DNA from: Streptomyces violascens
GTDB lineage: Bacteria > Actinomycetota > Actinomycetes > Streptomycetales > Streptomycetaceae
NCBI RefSeq assembly: GCF_014649955.1
Contig: NZ_BMUA01000016.1
Coordinates: 62,001-126,000, forward strand
Length of the DNA: 64,000 bases
Direction of reading: 5' to 3'
The notes under the pieces are model-generated. The model was given only the letters and a program-made list of their open reading frames with translations. It was not told the DNA's origin and did not search any database. The position numbers and the translations under genes were made by a program. Positions 60,065-64,000 of the stretch are shown one piece after another; position 1 is the first letter of the stretch; each line of letters opens with the position of its first letter.

Positions 60065-61324
60065 TCACCACACCAGCGGAAGTTCCTCCGGCGAGCGGTG
60101 GATCATCGTGGGGCGCATGACGACGGGTCTCTCCTCGGCCAGGCGCAGTCCCGGCAGCCGAGTCGTCAGGAGTTCCAGGGTGATCCGGAGCTGTTCGCGG
60201 GCCAGGGCGGAGCCCGGGCAGCCGTGCACGCCGTACCCGAAGGCGAGGTGGCGCGCGGGCGGGCGGGTGATGTCGAAGACGTCGGGGCGTTCATGGCGGC
60301 TCGGGTCGCGGTTGGCGGATCCGAACGCGACGAACACCACGGCCCCGACGGGGAGTTCGGTGCCGGACAGGACGACCGGGCGGGTCGTGATGCGGCGGAA
60401 GCCCTGGATCGGGCTGTCGTAGCGGGCGGCCTCCTCGACGGCGGCCGGGATCAACTCGGTCTTCCGGCAGAGGAGTTCCCACTGTGTGGGGTGGTGCATC
60501 AGGTGCAGCAGCGTCGAGCCGATCAGCGCGCTCGTGGTGAGGTGCCCGGCGAGCAGGAAGTTCTGCAGATGGGCCACCATCTCGTGGCGCTCGTCCAGGG
60601 TGAGCTCGGTGGTGGGCGACTCGCCGCCCGGAGCGAGTGCGCTGATCAGCGAGGTGCACAGGTCGTCCCGGGGGTGGGCGTGCCGTGCTCGTACGTAGGT
60701 GTCGAGGAGGTGCTGCATCTCGACGACGTCGCGGGCCGCCGCGAGCTGGTCCCTCTCGGACATCGGCCGGAACAGGAGCTGCTCGGCGCGGTAGCCGCCG
60801 TGCACGACGAGCGGGACGTCCGCCTCGTCGAGGCCCACCAGGCGGCCGATGACCTGGCCGGGCAGTTTGAGCGCGAACTCCGCCATGAGGTCGGCCGAGC
60901 CACGGTCCGCGAAGGCGTCGATCAGCTCGGTGGCACGCTCCACCGCGTACGGCACGACCGCGGCGACGTGTGCGGGCGAGAGGCCGTGCACAATCGGGGC
61001 GCGCAGCCGCTGGTGCAGGGCCCCGTCGGAGCTGACCACGACGGGGCGGCCGCCGAATCCGCGGCCCATCTCGGCGAGCACCGTGGGCCCCGGCAGAACG
61101 TCGGGACGCAGCACATTGGCGGAGGAGAACGCCTCGGGGCGGCGCAGGACTTCGCGTACGTCCGCGTCCCGGGCCACCAGCCAGGCGTCGAGCTCCGGCA
61201 CGAAGGTCAGTCCTTCGGCGTGCCGGGCCCGCGCATAGTGCGGATAGGGGTCGCGCTGCAGCGCGTCGAGCCGAGCGTGCTCATGCCTGTCCACAGGCCC
61301 ATCGTCTACGACGTCCGGCCACAT
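60065..61324 (-). CDS. Cytochrome P450 with atypical I-helix
   Basis: A 419-residue soluble P450. Heme loop FGYGVHGCPGSALAREQ (Cys369) and K-helix ExxR (Glu298-Arg301) are intact. In the I-helix the usual AGx(D/E)T motif reads AGHLTT (259-264): the acid is Leu262, the threonine is kept. That residue normally helps deliver protons for O2 cleavage, so either water handles this or the chemistry is non-standard. ATG 61324. No redox partner adjoins; it is a single-gene unit between the lut operon and the aldolase operon. Confidence 0.92.
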   Translation of the reverse strand: MWPDVVDDGPVDRHEHARLDALQRDPYPHYARARHAEGLTFVPELDAWLVARDADVREVLRRPEAFSSANVLRPDVLPGPTVLAEMGRGFGGRPVVVSSDGALHQRLRAPIVHGLSPAHVAAVVPYAVERATELIDAFADRGSADLMAEFALKLPGQVIGRLVGLDEADVPLVVHGGYRAEQLLFRPMSERDQLAAARDVVEMQHLLDTYVRARHAHPRDDLCTSLISALAPGGESPTTELTLDERHEMVAHLQNFLLAGHLTTSALIGSTLLHLMHHPTQWELLCRKTELIPAAVEEAARYDSPIQGFRRITTRPVVLSGTELPVGAVVFVAFGSANRDPSRHERPDVFDITRPPARHLAFGYGVHGCPGSALAREQLRITLELLTTRLPGLRLAEERPVVMRPTMIHRSPEELPLVW

Positions 61325-61404
61325 CGGAAGAGCGCCGTACGGGCGGAACGTGGCGCTTTCGCCGCCGGAACCCTGCCGGGGGCCCGGCGGCGGGCGCGTA
61401 CACC

Positions 61405-62262
61405 TCAGGCGGTCCGGTCGAGCACCCCGATGAGGCGGGTGACGGTCGCGGCCATCGCCTGGCGGCCGACCGTCAGATAGGTGCGGGCGTCCACCGCTTC
61501 GGGGTGGGCGGCGAGATAGGCGCGGATCGCGTCGGTCATGGCGATGTTCAGCGCGGTGCCGATGTTGACCTTGGCGATGCCGCCGGCCACCGCGGCCGAC
61601 AGTGCGTCGTCCGGGACGCCGGACGAGCCGTGCAGGACCAGCGGAACCCGCAGCGCGTCGTCGAGCCCGGCGAGGAGGGCGTGGTCCAGTTCGGCGGTGC
61701 GCGAGGTCATGGCGTGGACGCTGCCGATGGCGACGGCGAGCGCGTCGACGCCCGACTCGGCGACGAACTGCCGCGCCTCGTCGGGGTCGGTGCGCGCACC
61801 GGGCGCGTGCGCGTCAAGGGGCGCCTTGCCGTCCTTGCCGCCGACCTCCCCCAACTCGGCCTCGATCCACAGCCCTTGGGTGTGCGCCCAATCGGCGGCG
61901 GCCCTCGTCGCGGCCAGGTTCTCCTCGTACGGCAGATGGGCCGCGTCGTACATCGCGGAACTGAATCCGGCGTCGGCGGCCTGGCGCAGGAGTTCGTCCT
62001 GCTTGACGTGGTCGAGGTGGAGCGCGACCGGTACGGCGGCGGCTTCGGCGGCCGCGGCGGCGGCGCGGGCGAGCGGCAGGACCCGGCCGTAGCGGAACTT
62101 GACCACGTTCTCGCTCACCTGGAGGACGACCGGCGACTTGGCTGCCTCGGCGCCCGCGATGACGGCCTCGGCGTGTTCCAGCGTGATGATGTTGAAGGCC
62201 GCGACGGCGCGGCGTTTGGCGGCGGCATCGGCGACGAGTGTGCCGGTCCGGGCGAGTGGCAT
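61405..62262 (-). CDS. Class II fructose/tagatose-bisphosphate aldolase
   Basis: A 285-residue zinc aldolase related to KbaY/GatY, cleaving tagatose- or fructose-1,6-bisphosphate. Zinc histidines lie in ALHLDHVK and LHGSSGVPD; AAFNIITLEHAEAV is the opening, GIAKVNIGT the phosphate site. It follows the SIS gene by 54 bases in the same direction and is likely co-regulated by the divergent DeoR gene. Confidence 0.9.
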   Translation of the reverse strand: MPLARTGTLVADAAAKRRAVAAFNIITLEHAEAVIAGAEAAKSPVVLQVSENVVKFRYGRVLPLARAAAAAAEAAAVPVALHLDHVKQDELLRQAADAGFSSAMYDAAHLPYEENLAATRAAADWAHTQGLWIEAELGEVGGKDGKAPLDAHAPGARTDPDEARQFVAESGVDALAVAIGSVHAMTSRTAELDHALLAGLDDALRVPLVLHGSSGVPDDALSAAVAGGIAKVNIGTALNIAMTDAIRAYLAAHPEAVDARTYLTVGRQAMAATVTRLIGVLDRTA

Positions 62263-62316
62263 CAGTGCTTCCCCTTCACCTGTGTCACGTAGGTCGGTGT
62301 CACGCGTTCGTCTGCG

Positions 62317-63201
62317 TCAGGAGCCGTCGAGGATGACCGAGCGGGTGAGGTGGCGCGGCCGGTCCGGGTCGAGTCCGCGGGCGGCCGCGACGGCGACGGC
62401 GAGGCGCTGCGCGCGGACGAGTTCGGCGAGCGGGTCGAGGCGGCCCTCGATCCACAGGGCGCCGGTGGCGGCCACCTGTTCGGCCAGGCCCTCGGGGGCC
62501 TGGCCGAACATCCAGGTGGCGGTCGTGGTGGTGGAGATGCTGATGGGGCCGTGGCGGTACTCCATCGCCGGGTAGGCCTCGGTCCAGGACAGGGACGCCT
62601 CGCGCATCTTGAGGGCGGCTTCCTGGGCGAGCCCGTTGGTCCAGCCGCGGCCGAGGAAGCTGAACTGGGTCGATTCCACGAGGCCTTCGGGCAGCGGCTC
62701 GGCGAGCGCGGTGCGGGCGTCGGCGACGGCCTGCTCGGTGTGCAGCCCGAGGTGGGCGCGGAGCAGCGTGAACGCGGTGGTGGCGAAGCGGGTCTGGACG
62801 ACCGACTCCTCGTCCGCGAAGTCGAGCAGCACGATGTCGTCGGCGGCCCGCATCACCGGGGTCGCGGGGTCGGCCGTGACGGCGGTGGTACGGGTCCGGC
62901 CGCGCACCAGCGCGAGGAGGTCGAGCACCTCGGTGGTGGTACCGGAACGGGTCAGGGCGACGACCCGGTCGTAGCTGCGCGAGGCGGGGAATTCGGAGGC
63001 GGCGAAGGCGTCGGTCTCACCCAGGCCCGCGCTCTCGCGGAGCGCGGCGACGGCCTGCGCCATGAAGAAGGAAGTGCCGCAGCCGACGACGGCGACCCGC
63101 TCGCCGGGGGCCGGCAGGGCGTCCTTGTGCTGGACGGCCAGTTCGGCCGCCCGCTTCCAGCATTCGGGCTGACTGCTCAGTTCGTTCGCGACATGGCTCA
63201 T
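62317..63201 (-). CDS. SIS-domain sugar-phosphate protein (AgaS-like)
   Basis: A 294-residue protein with two SIS (sugar isomerase) domains (VVGCGTSFFMAQAV and FLGRGWTNGLAQEAALKMREAS). Such proteins are isomerases or deaminases of hexosamine phosphates; with the aldolase gene, a catabolic pathway for GalNAc or tagatose-type sugars is plausible. GGGAG six bases before ATG 63201. First gene of the operon. Confidence 0.92.
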   Translation of the reverse strand: MSHVANELSSQPECWKRAAELAVQHKDALPAPGERVAVVGCGTSFFMAQAVAALRESAGLGETDAFAASEFPASRSYDRVVALTRSGTTTEVLDLLALVRGRTRTTAVTADPATPVMRAADDIVLLDFADEESVVQTRFATTAFTLLRAHLGLHTEQAVADARTALAEPLPEGLVESTQFSFLGRGWTNGLAQEAALKMREASLSWTEAYPAMEYRHGPISISTTTTATWMFGQAPEGLAEQVAATGALWIEGRLDPLAELVRAQRLAVAVAAARGLDPDRPRHLTRSVILDGS

Positions 63202-63251
63202 GCCGGGCTCCCACCCTCCGAAATCTGACACTCTCTGGACCTGACGCGCAC

Positions 63252-63299
63252 ATGCTTGTTTCTGCAAAATATAGCTCGCTTTCGAGCACAATCAAGCAT
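63252..63299. promoter_or_regulatory. Divergent control region: SIS promoter with dyads
   Basis: For the minus strand, TTGATT (63290-63295) and TATATT (63268-63273) are spaced by 16 bases, a strong promoter. GCTCG-CTTT-CGAGC (63274-63287) fills the spacer, and ATGCTTG (63252-63258)/CAAGCAT (63293-63299) frame the set. These are good candidates for binding of the divergently encoded DeoR protein. Confidence 0.7.
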
Positions 63300-63357
63300 C
63301 CAGCCGTGCGCTAAGGTCATTACGGACGGTTACCGGTACGAAGAATGGAGGGCGCGG

Positions 63358-64000
63358 ATGTCTCGCGATGCCCGCTGGCAGACGCTCCTCGAACTGCTCG
63401 TGGAGCAGGGCCGCCTGGACGTCGACGAGGCGGCGACCGCCCTCGGGGTCTCCGCCGCGACGATCCGCCGCGACTTCGACCAGCTCGCCGAGCAGCAGAT
63501 GCTGGTGCGCACCCGGGGCGGCGCGCTCGTCCACGGCGTCTCCTACGAGCTCCCGCTGCGCTACAAGACCGCGCGCCAGGCCTCAGAGAAGCAGCGCATC
63601 GCGAAGGCGGTGGCGGACCTGGTCGCCCCGGGCGAGGCGGTCGGCCTCACCGGCGGCACCACCACGACGGAGGTCGCCCGCGCCCTGGCCGTACGGCCCG
63701 AACTGGCCGCCGGATCACCGGCGTTGACGATTGTCACCAACGCGCTCAACATCGCGAACGAACTCGCGGTGCGGCCGCAGTTCAAGATCGTGGTGACGGG
63801 AGGGGTGGCCCGCCCCCAGTCGTACGAGCTCACGGGGCCGCTCGCGGGCGGGGTGCTGAATCAGATCACGATGGACGTGGCGGTGCTCGGCGTCGGCGCC
63901 TTCGACGTGACGCACGGAGCCTCGGCCCACGACGAGGACGAGGCCGGCATCAACCGTCTGCTGTGCGAGCGCGCCGAACGGGTCGTGGTGGCCGCCGACT
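63358..64000 (+). CDS. DeoR-family transcriptional regulator (3' end outside window)
   Basis: The first 214 codons of a DeoR/GlpR-type repressor; the frame is open to the window end. The N-terminal HTH is LVEQGRLDVDEAATALGVSAATIRRDFDQLAEQ, followed by a DeoRC sugar-phosphate sensor domain (GLTGGTTTTEVARAL, TIVTNALNIANELA, VVTGG). GGAGG six bases before ATG 63358. Divergent from the SIS/aldolase operon, which it likely represses until a sugar phosphate binds. Confidence 0.95.
   Translation, partial: MSRDARWQTLLELLVEQGRLDVDEAATALGVSAATIRRDFDQLAEQQMLVRTRGGALVHGVSYELPLRYKTARQASEKQRIAKAVADLVAPGEAVGLTGGTTTTEVARALAVRPELAAGSPALTIVTNALNIANELAVRPQFKIVVTGGVARPQSYELTGPLAGGVLNQITMDVAVLGVGAFDVTHGASAHDEDEAGINRLLCERAERVVVAAD

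Overview
The window is high-GC actinobacterial chromosome, almost certainly from a Streptomyces. Supporting signs are codon use with near-fixed G/C third positions, GTG and TTG starts, a long chaplin with an LAxTG sorting signal, a MprF-type LysX fusion, a DUF6777 lipoprotein, SpoIIE/PP2C regulators, BldC-era style small zinc proteins, and two short intergenic sequences that recur across Streptomyces genomes. It reads as core or near-core chromosome. I see no insertion sequence, prophage, CRISPR array or complete antibiotic cluster. About 62 genes are supported, including one tRNA, one gene broken by a frameshift, one broken by a nonsense codon, and two cut by the window edges.

Layout. 1-5 kb: end of a class F sortase, a polysaccharide deacetylase, LysX and a universal stress protein. 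5-17.4 kb: a CapA-like lipoprotein, an ECF sigma factor overlapping tail-to-tail with a small zinc-finger anti-sigma gene, a four-gene LytTR regulator/DUF485/sodium symporter/LytS kinase operon, a membrane anti-sigma factor, an Fpg/Nei glycosylase, a WS/DGAT acyltransferase and a PAS-GAF-SpoIIE phosphatase. 17.6-29 kb: DUF6777 lipoprotein, GH29 fucosidase, S9 peptidase, a 57-residue peptide gene divergent from a PhnZ-like HD oxygenase, a zinc-finger SDR protein, and a GH92 mannosidase with a LacI-type operator.

29-44 kb: a Clp_N/HTH operon behind two matching 20-bp dyads, a DMT transporter, an Rpf-LysM-M23 wall hydrolase, 6-phosphogluconate dehydrogenase, the panD-GNAT-racemase operon, DoxX, a BlaI/M56 pair with tandem operators, DedA and PAP2 membrane proteins, a cysteine-rich small protein, a Tat-lipoprotein deacetylase, and an SPFH gene followed by a frameshifted NAD-kinase-like gene. 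44-57 kb: a methyltransferase, a CBM32-phosphoesterase/MFS/TolB-like operon, a P450, a substrate-binding protein with no signal peptide, a secreted protein, a chaplin, a rhomboid-like protein, MgtC, a PucR regulator split by TAA, and tRNA-Pro(GGG). 57-64 kb: the lutABC lactate-oxidation operon, a second P450 with an unusual I-helix, and an aldolase/SIS sugar operon divergent from a DeoR regulator across a shared operator region.

Recurring themes are cell-envelope work (sortase, LysX, CapA, hydrolases, chaplin, DedA, PAP2) and carbon-source control (GH29, GH92, lactate, amino-sugar). The least understood segment is 23.6-26.4 kb, where a small peptide gene with its own terminator, a predicted diiron HD oxygenase and an SDR lacking its catalytic tyrosine lie side by side.
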